Assembly: GCA_900551335.1 (NCBI GenBank)
Contig: URVO01000006.1
Coordinates: forward strand, 1 to 18,251
Direction: 5' to 3'
Source: an uncultured Phascolarctobacterium sp.
Lineage (GTDB): Bacteria; Bacillota; Negativicutes; Acidaminococcales; Acidaminococcaceae
DNA length: 18,251 bases
Shown: piece by piece, positions 1 through 7,821 of the stretch
How the letters are laid out: each line of letters starts with the position of its first letter
How positions within the stretch are numbered: the first letter of the stretch is position 1
The notes under the pieces: generated by a model
Seen by the model: the letters and a program-made list of their open reading frames with translations, nothing else
Databases searched by the model: none
Told to the model about the DNA's origin: nothing
Made by a program: the position numbers and the translations under genes

Positions 1-1
1 G

Positions 2-61
2 GGCTGCTCTATGCAGGGGCCTGAGGATCCGGAGGTTAATAATATCAACGTACTGGTATAA
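2..61 (+). CDS. 3' end of a probable arginine decarboxylase (partial)
   Basis: Only the last 19 codons are in the window, ending in a TAA at 59-61. The visible tail contains QGPEDPEVNNINVLV, which resembles the GxxDPxxxxIxV ending that I recall for Orn/Lys/Arg decarboxylases of the SpeA fold type I group. An arginine decarboxylase is also what the operon needs, because the agmatine deiminase and N-carbamoylputrescine amidase further down use its product, agmatine. The identification rests on this short tail plus context, so another Orn/Lys decarboxylase remains possible. Confidence 0.55.
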   Translation, partial: GCSMQGPEDPEVNNINVLV

Positions 62-142
62 TTATCTTCTTTAAGGCGTTTGCTGCCTTGGGGAAGATTT
101 GGTGTAAGCTGTACTATATATTTTGATGAAGGAAGTGATTGC

Positions 143-997
143 GTGGAGCTGTGGTTTTCTGATTATCACACGGATGATGTGAAGCTGGATATTAAGATTG
201 CTAAGCAGCTTTTCAGTGAGCAGACAGATTTTCAGCGTATTGACGTTTTTGATTCCAAGGAATTCGGACGCTTTATTTGCTGCGACGGCACGATAGTTTT
301 TTCAGAGAAGGACGAGTTTGTCTATGACGAGATGATCGTGCATGTACCGATGGCTGTGCATCCGCATGTGCGCAAGGTGCTGGTTATCGGCGGCGGCGAC
401 GGCGGCGTAGCGCGTGAGCTGACGCATTACGAGGAAATCGAGGAGATTGACGTGGTGGAGACCGATCATGCCTTTATCGATGTCTGCCGTGACTTTTTCC
501 CTGATAATGCCTGCGGTCTTGATGACAGCCGCGTGACTGTTTTCAATGCTGACGGCCTGCGCTTTCTGCGCTCCAAGTTTGATGAATATGATCTGATTAT
601 CAGCGATGCAATTGATCCGCTCGGACATGCTGCGGGACTTTTTACCAAGGAGTTTTATGGCAACTGCTTCCGTGCGCTCAAGGAGGACGGCATCATGGTT
701 TATCAGCATGGCAGTCCCTTCTATGACGAGGATGAGGAAACCTGCCGCGCTATGCATCGTAAGGCGAGCCACAGCTTCCCCATCAGCCGCGTATATCAGG
801 CACATATTCCGACCTGTCCGTCCGGCTACTGGCTGTTCGGCTTTGCGTCGAAGAAGTATCATCCGCTGAAGGATTTTGATGCGCAGAAGTGGCTGGATCG
901 CGGTATCAAGACGTGGTATTATTCCGAGCATCTGCATAAGGGAGCGTTTATGCTGCCGAGGTATGTGGAGGATATGCTCGAAGAAGAAGAAAAATGA
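143..997 (+). CDS. speE: Spermidine synthase (polyamine aminopropyltransferase)
   Basis: This cytosolic enzyme transfers an aminopropyl group from decarboxylated S-adenosylmethionine to putrescine. I place the start at the GTG at 143, giving 284 residues. It follows an AAGGAAG ribosome-binding site by about 7 nt, and the protein then begins VELWFSDYHTDD, as SpeE proteins normally do. The same frame extends upstream to an ATG at 80, but that adds 21 residues with no family resemblance. The nucleotide-binding loop GGGDGG is at residues 83-88, the acidic active-site segment DAIDP at 155-159, and the C-terminal IPTCPSGYW and KGAFMLPRYVEDML blocks match the family. Two normally conserved spots differ: YDEM at 61-64 where YHEM or YQEM is usual, and QHGSP at 188-192. 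The gene follows the decarboxylase tail by 81 nt. No AdoMet decarboxylase gene is in the window, so the aminopropyl donor must come from elsewhere. Confidence 0.93.
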   Translation: MELWFSDYHTDDVKLDIKIAKQLFSEQTDFQRIDVFDSKEFGRFICCDGTIVFSEKDEFVYDEMIVHVPMAVHPHVRKVLVIGGGDGGVARELTHYEEIEEIDVVETDHAFIDVCRDFFPDNACGLDDSRVTVFNADGLRFLRSKFDEYDLIISDAIDPLGHAAGLFTKEFYGNCFRALKEDGIMVYQHGSPFYDEDEETCRAMHRKASHSFPISRVYQAHIPTCPSGYWLFGFASKKYHPLKDFDAQKWLDRGIKTWYYSEHLHKGAFMLPRYVEDMLEEEEK

Positions 998-1003
998 ATT
1001 ATA

Positions 1004-1104
1004 AGACGCACGATAGCGCACCATCTGCTTCAGAATACCTCCTCGACGTACCTCTAGTACGCCTTCGTCGGTATTCTTCGCATCTGGTACACTCTCGTGT
1101 GTCT
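1004..1104. repeat. ~100-nt imperfect palindrome (REP/MITE-like hairpin)
   Basis: The whole interval folds on itself around position 1054. The outer arms pair AGAC at 1004-1007 with GTCT at 1101-1104, and the next ~15 positions match with a few mismatches. The middle arms pair GAATACC at 1033-1039 with GGTATTC at 1070-1076. The inner arms pair GTAC at 1048-1051 with GTAC at 1057-1060 around a 5-nt loop. No T-run follows, so it is not an ordinary intrinsic terminator. It lies between speE and the next operon gene. A dispersed palindromic element or an RNA processing/stability hairpin are the likely explanations. Confidence 0.7.
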
Positions 1105-1151
1105 ATGAGATATTATTGATTTAAATTTATGAACAGGAGATGATTTGAATT

Positions 1152-2411
1152 ATGAGTAAATTATTAGTAATCGGCTGCGGTGGCGTTGCTGGCGTAGCTA
1201 TCGCGAAATGCTGCCAAAACAGTGATGTTTTCACCGAGCTGTGCATTGCCAGCCGCACGAAGTCTAAATGTGATGCAGTGAAGGAAAAGCTGCAGCCGAC
1301 GACCTCTACGGTGATTACTACGGCGCAGGTTGATGCTGACAGCAAGGAGCAGCTTGTGCAGCTGATCAAGGCTTACCAGCCGGATGCAGTGCTGAATGTT
1401 GCTCTGCCTTATCAGGACCTGACGATTATGGATGCCTGCCTGGAGTGCAAGGTTGATTATATTGATACCGCTAACTATGAGCCAGAAAATATTGATGATC
1501 CTGCATGGCGTGCTGTTTATGACAAGCGCTGCAAGGAGGAGGGCTTCTCTGCTTATTTCGATTACTCCTGGCAATGGGCTTATAAAGAAAAATTTGAGCA
1601 GGCTGGCGTTATGGCGCTGCTCGGCACCGGTTTTGACCCCGGTGTTACCAGTGTCTTCTCTGCTTATGCGCTGAAGCATTATTTTGATGAAATTGAAACT
1701 ATTGATATTCTCGACTGCAACGGCGGCGACCATGGCTATCCGTTCGCTACGAACTTCAATCCTGAGATTAACCTGCGTGAGGTTTCTGCTCCCGGCTCCT
1801 ATTGGGAGAATGGCCATTGGGTAGAAATCCCGGCGATGGCTATTAAGCGCGAGTATGATTTCCCTGAGGTTGGCATGAAGGATATGTATCTGCTGCATCA
1901 TGAGGAGATTGAATCCCTGGCGAAGAATATTCCTGGCGTTAAGCGTATCCGCTTCTTTATGACCTTCGGCCAAAGCTATCTGACGCATATGAAGTGTCTG
2001 GAGAACGTGGGCATGCTGTCTACGAAGCCGATTAATTATGAAGGCAAGGAGATTGTGCCGATTCAATTCCTCAAAGCGCTGCTGCCGGATCCTGCTTCCC
2101 TTGGTCCTCGCACCGTGGGCAAGACGAACATCGGCTGCATCTTCACCGGTACTAAGGATGGCAAGAAAAAGACCATCTATATCTATAACGTTTGCGACCA
2201 TCAGGAATGCTACAAGGAGGTTGGCTCTCAGGCTATCAGCTATACGACCGGCGTTCCGGCGATGATCGGTACGGCGCTTGTTGTTACGAAGCAGTGGCAG
2301 GGCAAGGGCGTATTCAATGTAGAGGAATTCGATCCGGATCCGTACATGGATATGCTGAACAAGTTCGGCCTGCCTTGGGTTGTTGACGAAAACCCTGCTA
2401 CGGTAGAATAA
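1152..2411 (+). CDS. Carboxyspermidine/carboxynorspermidine dehydrogenase (saccharopine dehydrogenase family)
   Basis: The 419-residue protein belongs to the saccharopine dehydrogenase-like family. In this family the polyamine members condense putrescine (or diaminopropane) with aspartate beta-semialdehyde and reduce the imine with NADPH to carboxyspermidine (or carboxynorspermidine). The N-terminal Rossmann loop GCGGVAGVA is at residues 8-16. The segment GTGFDPGVTSVFSAYA and the DCNGGDHG motif are typical of the carboxynorspermidine synthase group. The ATG at 1152 is preceded by AGGAG at 1135-1139, a rather long spacing. The stop is one base before the ATG of the partner decarboxylase, which supports joint expression. 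Because the operon makes putrescine, carboxyspermidine is the more likely product. The alternative CAPA route, in which agmatine is the acceptor, cannot be excluded from sequence. Confidence 0.9.
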   Translation: MSKLLVIGCGGVAGVAIAKCCQNSDVFTELCIASRTKSKCDAVKEKLQPTTSTVITTAQVDADSKEQLVQLIKAYQPDAVLNVALPYQDLTIMDACLECKVDYIDTANYEPENIDDPAWRAVYDKRCKEEGFSAYFDYSWQWAYKEKFEQAGVMALLGTGFDPGVTSVFSAYALKHYFDEIETIDILDCNGGDHGYPFATNFNPEINLREVSAPGSYWENGHWVEIPAMAIKREYDFPEVGMKDMYLLHHEEIESLAKNIPGVKRIRFFMTFGQSYLTHMKCLENVGMLSTKPINYEGKEIVPIQFLKALLPDPASLGPRTVGKTNIGCIFTGTKDGKKKTIYIYNVCDHQECYKEVGSQAISYTTGVPAMIGTALVVTKQWQGKGVFNVEEFDPDPYMDMLNKFGLPWVVDENPATVE

Positions 2412-2412
2412 G

Positions 2413-3651
2413 ATGACGGACGCAAAGAATACTGTGATGCCTGCCTATGTTGTCGACAAGGCGGAGGGAGATTCACGCTTGGCTGATTTGCAGAAGAATT
2501 TGCGCGCAGAGCGTGAGGAGGCGGCGCTGAAGGCGCTGCCGACGCCCTGCTATGTTGTTGATGAAGCAAGGCTGGTGCGTAATCTGCAGCTTTTGCAGCG
2601 TGTGCAGCGCGAAAGCGGTGCGCATATCCTGCTGGCGCAGAAGTGCTTTTCGATGTTCCGCCTGTATCCGCTGATGGGCGAATATCTGGCCGGTACAACG
2701 GCAAGCGGCATTTATGAAGCGCGTCTTGGTCATGAGGAGATGGGCAAGGAGAACCATGTTTTTGCGCCTGCCTTCAAGGAGCAGGATATGCAGGAGCTGG
2801 TGCAGATCTGCGACCATATTATTTTCAATAGCTTTGCACAGCTGGAAAAGCATCTGTCTGTCTGCAAGCAGGCCGGCGTGAGCGTGGGCATCCGCGTGAA
2901 CCCGGAGTGCTCGACGCAGGAGGGAGAGCACGCGATTTATGATCCCTGTGCTTATGGCCCCCGTCTGGGCGTTACGCTGGCGAACTTCCCTGAAGCTTTG
3001 CCGCCGGAGGTTGAGGGCCTGCATTTTCACACGCTGTGTGAGCAGAATGCCGACGACCTGCTGACGACGTGGAAGGCCTTTGAGGCGAAGTTTAGCAGAT
3101 ATTTTACGCAGCTGAAGTGGCTGAATCTCGGCGGCGGCCATCATATTACGCGCAGTGATTATGATGTTGAGGCGCTGATTGCTTTAGTGAAATATATTCG
3201 TGAGACCTATCATGTCGAGGTTTATCTGGAGCCGGGCGAGGCTGTGGCGCTGAACGCCGGTTATCTCGTGACCGAGGTGCTGGATATTGTGCATAACGGT
3301 CTGGATATTCTTATCCTTGACGCTTCGGCGGCCTGCCATATGCCCGACGTGCTGGAGATGCCCTATCGTCCGCCGCTGCGCGGCGGCTTTGAGGCTGACG
3401 AGAAAAAATACAAGTACCGCTTGTCCTCGATGACCTGCCTGGCAGGTGATGTGATCGGCGATTACAGCTTTGAGCAGGAAATCAAGGTTGGCGATAAGCT
3501 GATTTTTGAGGATATGGCGATTTATTCGATGGTCAAGAACAATACCTTCAACGGCATTCCGCTGCCGGATATTGTGTTGCTGCACAAGGACGGAAGCAAG
3601 GAGCTTGTACGTCGTTTTGGTTACGAAGATTTTAAAGGACGTTTGTCATGA
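2413..3651 (+). CDS. nspC: Carboxynorspermidine/carboxyspermidine decarboxylase
   Basis: This PLP enzyme of the alanine-racemase fold (fold III) removes CO2 from carboxyspermidine or carboxynorspermidine to give spermidine or norspermidine. The protein is 412 residues from the ATG at 2413. The PLP lysine is expected at K77 in the segment LLAQKCFSMF. HFHTLCE is at 204-210, the phosphate-binding GGGHH at 240-244, EPGEA at 273-277 and ASAACHMPD at 304-312, all characteristic of NspC. The usual NspC start corresponds to LPTPCYVVDE at residues 42-51, so about 40 extra N-terminal residues are present. They include a look-alike copy, MPAYVVDKAE, at residues 9-18. No strong ribosome-binding site precedes 2413, and alternative starts at 2434 (GTG) or 2437 (ATG) are possible. 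It overlaps aguA by 4 nt. Confidence 0.92.
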   Translation: MTDAKNTVMPAYVVDKAEGDSRLADLQKNLRAEREEAALKALPTPCYVVDEARLVRNLQLLQRVQRESGAHILLAQKCFSMFRLYPLMGEYLAGTTASGIYEARLGHEEMGKENHVFAPAFKEQDMQELVQICDHIIFNSFAQLEKHLSVCKQAGVSVGIRVNPECSTQEGEHAIYDPCAYGPRLGVTLANFPEALPPEVEGLHFHTLCEQNADDLLTTWKAFEAKFSRYFTQLKWLNLGGGHHITRSDYDVEALIALVKYIRETYHVEVYLEPGEAVALNAGYLVTEVLDIVHNGLDILILDASAACHMPDVLEMPYRPPLRGGFEADEKKYKYRLSSMTCLAGDVIGDYSFEQEIKVGDKLIFEDMAIYSMVKNNTFNGIPLPDIVLLHKDGSKELVRRFGYEDFKGRLS

Positions 3652-4781
3652 TGTTAGAGAAAAGCTTTACCCCCGCTGCCGACGGCTTTCATATGCTGGG
3701 CGAATACGAACCGCATGACGGCTGCATTATCGTGTGGCCGCAGCGCCCCGGCTCCTGGAGCTTTGGCGCAGTGGCGGCCTGCGAAGCGTTCACGGCTGTG
3801 ATCAAGGCGATTGCGGCGAGCGAAAGGGTTTATGTTATCTGCGGCGAGAAGCATTTTGCGGTGGCGCAGGAGTATCTTGCAGGCGTGCCGAATGTTGAGC
3901 TGGTCGCTATGGAAACTGACGACAGCTGGGCGCGCGATATCGGCCCGATGTTCGTGGTGCGCGATGGCGCCGAGGGACGCGAGCTGCGCGGCGTGAACTG
4001 GCGCTTCAATGCCTGGGGCGGCGAGGTGGACGGCCTGTATCCTGATTATGAGCAGGACGATGCCTTTGCTGAAAAATTTGCCGAGTATTATGGCGCTGCG
4101 CTGTATGACGCTGCTCCCTTCGTGCTGGAGGGCGGCTCGATTCATTGTGACGGCGAAGGCACGGCGCTGGTGACAGGGGCCTGCCTGCTTAGTGCAGGAC
4201 GCAATCCGGACCTGTCGCAGGAGCAGATCAGCGACATGCTCAAGACTTATTTGGGCGTGGAGAAGGTGCTGTGGATTCCGCGCGGCATTTATAACGACGA
4301 GACGAACGAGCATGTCGATAATGTTTGCGCCTTCATCCGTCCGGGTGAGGTTGTGCTGGCGTGGACGGACGATGAAAATGATCCGCAATATGCTTTGAGC
4401 AAGGCTAGTCTGGACGCTTTGGAGCAGCTGACGGATGCCAAGGGGCGCAAGCTCATCGTGCATAAGCTGCCTGTACCGGCGGTGCCTGTGTGCATCACTG
4501 AGGACGAGGTGGCAGGCTTCGACTTTGTCGAGGGCGAGGATATGCGCGAGGCAGGCGAGCGTCTGGCGGCTTCGTATGTGAACTTTTATTTTAGTAATGA
4601 CAGTGTTGTCGTGCCTGCCTTTGGCGGCGAGAACGCAGCCAGTGATGCGCAGGCGGCAGAGCTGCTGGCCAAGCTGTGTCCGGAGCGCAGGGTGGTGCAG
4701 ATTCCGGCGCGTGCAATCCTGACGGGCGGCGGCAATATTCACTGCATTACGCAGCAAATTCCGAAGGGAGTGTGCTTATGA
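3648..4781 (+). CDS. aguA: Agmatine deiminase
   Basis: AguA hydrolyses agmatine to N-carbamoylputrescine and ammonia in the cytosol. The 377-residue length is normal for the family. Characteristic segments are EPHDGCIIVWPQRPGSW at 21-37, DDSWARDIGP at 91-100, EGGSIHCDGEGT at 161-172, NDETNEHVDN at 216-225 and the C-terminal catalytic-cysteine motif GGGNIHCITQQ with C366. These place it in the guanidino-group-modifying (PAD/ADI-like) superfamily. The start overlaps the nspC stop as ATGA at 3648-3651, and the stop overlaps the aguB start in the same way. All three genes are therefore probably translationally coupled. A second ATG directly follows the first, so the true start may be one codon later. 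The identification is firm. Confidence 0.96.
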   Translation: MMLEKSFTPAADGFHMLGEYEPHDGCIIVWPQRPGSWSFGAVAACEAFTAVIKAIAASERVYVICGEKHFAVAQEYLAGVPNVELVAMETDDSWARDIGPMFVVRDGAEGRELRGVNWRFNAWGGEVDGLYPDYEQDDAFAEKFAEYYGAALYDAAPFVLEGGSIHCDGEGTALVTGACLLSAGRNPDLSQEQISDMLKTYLGVEKVLWIPRGIYNDETNEHVDNVCAFIRPGEVVLAWTDDENDPQYALSKASLDALEQLTDAKGRKLIVHKLPVPAVPVCITEDEVAGFDFVEGEDMREAGERLAASYVNFYFSNDSVVVPAFGGENAASDAQAAELLAKLCPERRVVQIPARAILTGGGNIHCITQQIPKGVCL

Positions 4782-5653
4782 GCAAGGTTAAGGTGGCAGC
4801 AGTGCAGCTGCGCTGTGCGCCGACCGTAGAAGAAAATTTGCAGCACGCCGAAGCGCTGGTGCGCGAGGCGGCGGCTCGGGGTGCGCAGATTATCCTGCTG
4901 CCGGAGCTGTGGGAGCGCCCGTATTTCTGCCAGCAGCGCTATGATTTTTATAAGTTTGCGCTGCCGACGGAGGAAAATCCCGCTGTGGCTATGGGCAGAC
5001 GCTTGGCGAAGGAGCTGGGCGTGGTGCTGCCAATCAGCTTTTTTGAGCGTGATGTAAATGAATTATATAATTCCATCGCCTGCGTTGATGCAGATGGCGA
5101 GATTTTAGGCGTATATCGCAAGACGCATATTCCCGATGACCATTTTTATCAGGAGAAGTTCTACTTTAAGCCTGGCAACAGCGGCTTTACAGTGTTCAAC
5201 ACGAAGTATGGCCGTATCGGTATCGGTATTTGCTGGGACCAGTGGTTCCCTGAGACGGCACGCTGCCTGGCGCTGAACGGAGCAGAGCTGCTGTTCTATC
5301 CGACGGCGATCGGCTCGGAGCCTATCTTAGACTGCGACAGCATGCCGCATTGGCGCAGAGTTATGCAGGGCCACAGCGCGGCGAACCTGATGCCTGTTGT
5401 GGCAGCGAACCGCATTGGCCTGGAAGCTGTGGAGCCTTGCGAGGGTAATGCAGGGCAGCAGTCCTCGCTTTTGTTCTACGGCTCGTCGTTCATGACCGAT
5501 GGCACGGGTGCGCTGATTCAGGACGCATCGCGCGACCATGAGGAGATTCTTTATGCTGAATATGATCTGGCAGCGCTTGCTGAGGACAGATTAAGCTGGG
5601 GACTTTTCCGTGACCGCAGACCTGAATGCTATGGCAAGATTGCCGGTAAATAA
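4778..5653 (+). CDS. aguB: N-carbamoylputrescine amidase
   Basis: AguB hydrolyses N-carbamoylputrescine to putrescine, CO2 and ammonia, which completes the agmatine-to-putrescine branch. It is a nitrilase-superfamily enzyme, and the Glu-Lys-Cys triad is visible as E43 in LLPELWERPYF, K115 in YRKTHIPDDHFYQEKFYF and C152 in GICWDQWFPE. I use the ATG at 4778, giving 291 residues. It overlaps the aguA stop as ATGA, has GAAGGGAG a few bases upstream, and gives the normal nitrilase start KVKVAAVQL. The same frame runs open a further 34 codons into aguA, but that extension reads as out-of-frame aguA sequence. It is the last gene of the polyamine operon and is followed by a terminator. Confidence 0.96.
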   Translation: MSKVKVAAVQLRCAPTVEENLQHAEALVREAAARGAQIILLPELWERPYFCQQRYDFYKFALPTEENPAVAMGRRLAKELGVVLPISFFERDVNELYNSIACVDADGEILGVYRKTHIPDDHFYQEKFYFKPGNSGFTVFNTKYGRIGIGICWDQWFPETARCLALNGAELLFYPTAIGSEPILDCDSMPHWRRVMQGHSAANLMPVVAANRIGLEAVEPCEGNAGQQSSLLFYGSSFMTDGTGALIQDASRDHEEILYAEYDLAALAEDRLSWGLFRDRRPECYGKIAGK

Positions 5654-5672
5654 TGGATTAAGCTAAAACTAT

Positions 5673-5715
5673 ACACCTTCTGTACTATGCAAGTCGTAGT
5701 GCGGAAGGTGTTTTT
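5673..5715 (+). terminator. Intrinsic terminator of the polyamine operon
   Basis: ACACCTTC at 5673-5680 pairs with GAAGGTGT ending at 5711, and the stem continues inward through ACTATG/CGTAGT with G-U pairs. Five Ts follow. It starts 20 nt after the aguB stop and marks the end of the operon. Confidence 0.88.
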
Positions 5716-5721
5716 GCGTGC

Positions 5722-5750
5722 TTGCATAGCAGATGATTTCTCTTTATAAT
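5722..5750 (+). promoter_or_regulatory. Promoter of the lipase gene
   Basis: TTGCAT at 5722-5727 and TATAAT at 5745-5750 are separated by exactly 17 nt. The pair lies just after the terminator of the preceding operon and about 60 nt before the lipase start. Confidence 0.7.
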
Positions 5751-5810
5751 ATATAGTAGATATAGTAGCGAGAAATTTTATTTTGCTGAATATATAGGGA
5801 GGTGCATCTG

Positions 5811-6989
5811 ATGCTTAGGCGTTTGGTTAATTTTCTGCTGCTGGCCTGCTTCTGCTGTGCGAGCCTGACGGCGTGGTCGGCTACACCGCAGCCTGTGGGG
5901 ACTGCGTATAAGCAGCGCTATGTGAATCTGGTAGCGGCGGCTTCGTGCTTGGGCGTGTATCTGCCGGAGGAAGGGCACGAGTTTGATTATCTGCGCAGCT
6001 TCGGCTGGGAGATTACGTCGCAGCGGGTGACGCAGGGCAAGGTGGAGACGAATTTTGCCATAGCGAAAAATTATTATCCGAAGCAGAAGAAGCAGTTTTA
6101 TCTGGCAACCTTCCGCGGCAGCGCCAGCAAAAAGGATTGGCTGCTGAACCTGAGAACGGAGCGCGTCAACTATGGCGGTGCAACGCTGGCGGAGATGGAG
6201 CAGGTGGCAGCGCAGCCCTTGAATAAGGAGCAGCCTGCGGTACATTCCGGCTTCAACAGCTATGTGCAGACAGTGCTGCGTACAGCTGTAATTGATGAGA
6301 ACGGACAGTGGCAGGGAGTTTTTCGTGATACGCTGAGTAATCCTGACGCGTACCTGATTCTTACAGGCCATAGTTTGGGCGGCGCAGTGGCGACGCTCTT
6401 GGGCGAGCGTTTGGTGAGCCTTGGCTTTCCAAAGGATAAGTTCACTGTCGTAAGCTTCGGTGCGCCTGCTATTGGCAACCAGGCCTTCGCTGACACGTAT
6501 GGCACGAGCATCAACCTTGTGCGTATTACGAATACTAATGATCCCGTGCCAGGCGGCTTGCAGACCTTCTTCGGCGGCTATAAGCAGTTCGGTGAGCAGG
6601 AAAAATATGAGCTGCCGACGCGGGTGAGCAACGTGCAGCATGATATGGCAATGTATTTTGATTACAGCGTCAGCGCGTATTATCGTGAACGTGACAGACA
6701 GATTAGCATGGGCCGTCTGGCGCCGGTGCCGGACGTGAAGCGCACTGCGGGCAAGCCGGTGGTGGCGCTATGGCTGCAAAGCTCGGAGGAGCTGGATAAG
6801 CTGGCCTATGTTACGGATATCAAGCGCTTTATTACTGATGAATACCGCCGCCTGCTGCCCAGCTATATAATTATGGAAAAGCACCTGCCGAAGGATGCGT
6901 ATACCAGGCAGAATCTGCTGGAGCTGAGCAAGCGAGAGGGCGCGGATTATATGGCAACCGTCCGCAGCGTGAGCCTTTTTGGTATCTGA
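5811..6989 (+). CDS. Secreted class-3 lipase, 3' end frameshifted
   Basis: The protein is an exported alpha/beta-hydrolase of the fungal-type class 3 lipase family (Lipase_3). I start it at the ATG at 5811, 8 nt after AGGGAGG, rather than the in-frame GTG at 5802 inside the ribosome-binding region. Residues 1-24 form a signal peptide (RR, then a Leu/Ala/Cys-rich core, then TAWSA). An early LLAC at 10-13 could be read as a lipobox but is unusually close to the N-terminus. The oxyanion segment is near FRGSASKKDW at 101-110. The nucleophile is S188 in GHSLGGAVATLL, with D244 in NTNDPVPGG and H277 in VQHDMA likely completing the triad. The substrate is unknown. The frame stops at 6989, but coding potential continues in the -1 frame to 7150. 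The catalytic domain is intact and only a C-terminal segment is lost. Confidence 0.85.
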   Translation: MLRRLVNFLLLACFCCASLTAWSATPQPVGTAYKQRYVNLVAAASCLGVYLPEEGHEFDYLRSFGWEITSQRVTQGKVETNFAIAKNYYPKQKKQFYLATFRGSASKKDWLLNLRTERVNYGGATLAEMEQVAAQPLNKEQPAVHSGFNSYVQTVLRTAVIDENGQWQGVFRDTLSNPDAYLILTGHSLGGAVATLLGERLVSLGFPKDKFTVVSFGAPAIGNQAFADTYGTSINLVRITNTNDPVPGGLQTFFGGYKQFGEQEKYELPTRVSNVQHDMAMYFDYSVSAYYRERDRQISMGRLAPVPDVKRTAGKPVVALWLQSSEELDKLAYVTDIKRFITDEYRRLLPSYIIMEKHLPKDAYTRQNLLELSKREGADYMATVRSVSLFGI

Positions 6990-7150
6990 CGCTGGAGCAG
7001 GCACTGTTTGATATGCAGGGCAATATGCTGACTATGGGCACCTATGGCCGCAAGGTTGCGCCTGCCGTGGGTAATATTCAGGCGGCTGGCGAGAACTTTT
7101 GGCAGGCTAAGGAGGACGTGAGCAGACAGCTGCCGTTTGTTAATCATTAA
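6974..7150 (+). pseudogene. Frameshifted C-terminal remnant of the lipase
   Basis: After a run of five Ts at 6976-6980 the -1 frame reads FWYLTLEQALFDMQGN and on through a Gly/Ala-rich stretch to QLPFVNH and a TAA at 7148-7150. One more T in the run would join it seamlessly to the upstream frame and give a 446-residue protein. The segment has no start codon with a ribosome-binding site. It is either the product of a 1-nt deletion, a homopolymer sequencing error, or a slippage site. Confidence 0.75.
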
Positions 7151-7170
7151 GTTTAGTGGAGGGGATAGCT

Positions 7171-7818
7171 ATGGAATTACAGGATTTAGAGCAAGAGCTG
7201 GCGGGGTGTTCGGCCTGCCCCTTGCGCAAGGACGCCATTGCACCAGTGGGCTGGTATGGCAATCCGCAGAGTCCGATTGTTTTTGTGGGCGAGGGACCTG
7301 GCGGTGTCGAGGATGATTACGGCTGTCCGCTCATCGGGCCGTCGGGACAGCTTTTAGACAAGGCATTGTGGGCGACGAAGATGACGCGTGACAGGGTGCT
7401 GACGACGAATATTATCAAGTGCCGTCCTAAGAATAACCGCACGCCTGATGCTGCCGAGGCCAGCTTCTGCGGCAAGCTGTGGCTGAGCAGGGAGCTGGCG
7501 ATTATTAAGCCGAAGGTGGTCGTGGCGCTGGGCAGTGTAGCCTTGCATTATCTTGGTAATAACGATATGCGCATTACGCGTGACCGCGGTATGTGGTTCA
7601 AGACGGAGCAGGGCATCGACTGCATTGCGACGTATCATCCGGCGTATCTTTTACGCCTGTATGGCAGGGAGCAGGTGGCTGCAAAATGGGATGTGTTCCA
7701 CGACCTGGAGGCAGCACGCGAGCGTGCGGCGCTATTGGCACCGGATTACGTTTTTATGTCCGAGGAGAAGCCGGATTTGTTCAAGCTTTTCAAGAAGAGG
7801 GTGCATGATTATTTGTAA
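7171..7818 (+). CDS. Uracil-DNA glycosylase, family 4 (4Fe-4S)
   Basis: This base-excision repair enzyme removes uracil from DNA. The 215-residue protein has the four cysteines expected to bind a 4Fe-4S cluster at C13, C16, C84 and C100, with spacing very close to that of the thermophilic UDGa enzymes. The motif GEGPGGVEDDYGCPLIGPSG at 40-59 and the HPAYLLR motif starting at H156 are the family-4 active-site blocks. The ATG at 7171 is chosen because GGAGGGG lies 7 nt upstream. An in-frame GTG at 7156 overlaps that site. The gene starts 20 nt after the lipase remnant and is probably co-transcribed with it. The iron-sulfur cluster would come from the Suf system encoded further along, though nothing in the sequence links their regulation. 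Confidence 0.93.
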   Translation: MELQDLEQELAGCSACPLRKDAIAPVGWYGNPQSPIVFVGEGPGGVEDDYGCPLIGPSGQLLDKALWATKMTRDRVLTTNIIKCRPKNNRTPDAAEASFCGKLWLSRELAIIKPKVVVALGSVALHYLGNNDMRITRDRGMWFKTEQGIDCIATYHPAYLLRLYGREQVAAKWDVFHDLEAARERAALLAPDYVFMSEEKPDLFKLFKKRVHDYL

Positions 7819-7821
7819 ACG

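Noticed and set aside
80..142. Upstream in-frame ATG for speE
   Set aside because: The 21 extra residues are unlike SpeE and no Shine-Dalgarno precedes it. The GTG at 143 has one and gives the family start.
302..1024. Long open frames on the opposite strand of the polyamine, suf and lipase genes
   Set aside because: They mirror the codon pattern of well-identified genes, have no ribosome-binding sites and resemble no family. They are shadows of the true frames.
4676..4777. 34-codon upstream extension of aguB
   Set aside because: It lies inside aguA in another frame. The ATG at 4778 overlaps the aguA stop and gives the normal nitrilase start.
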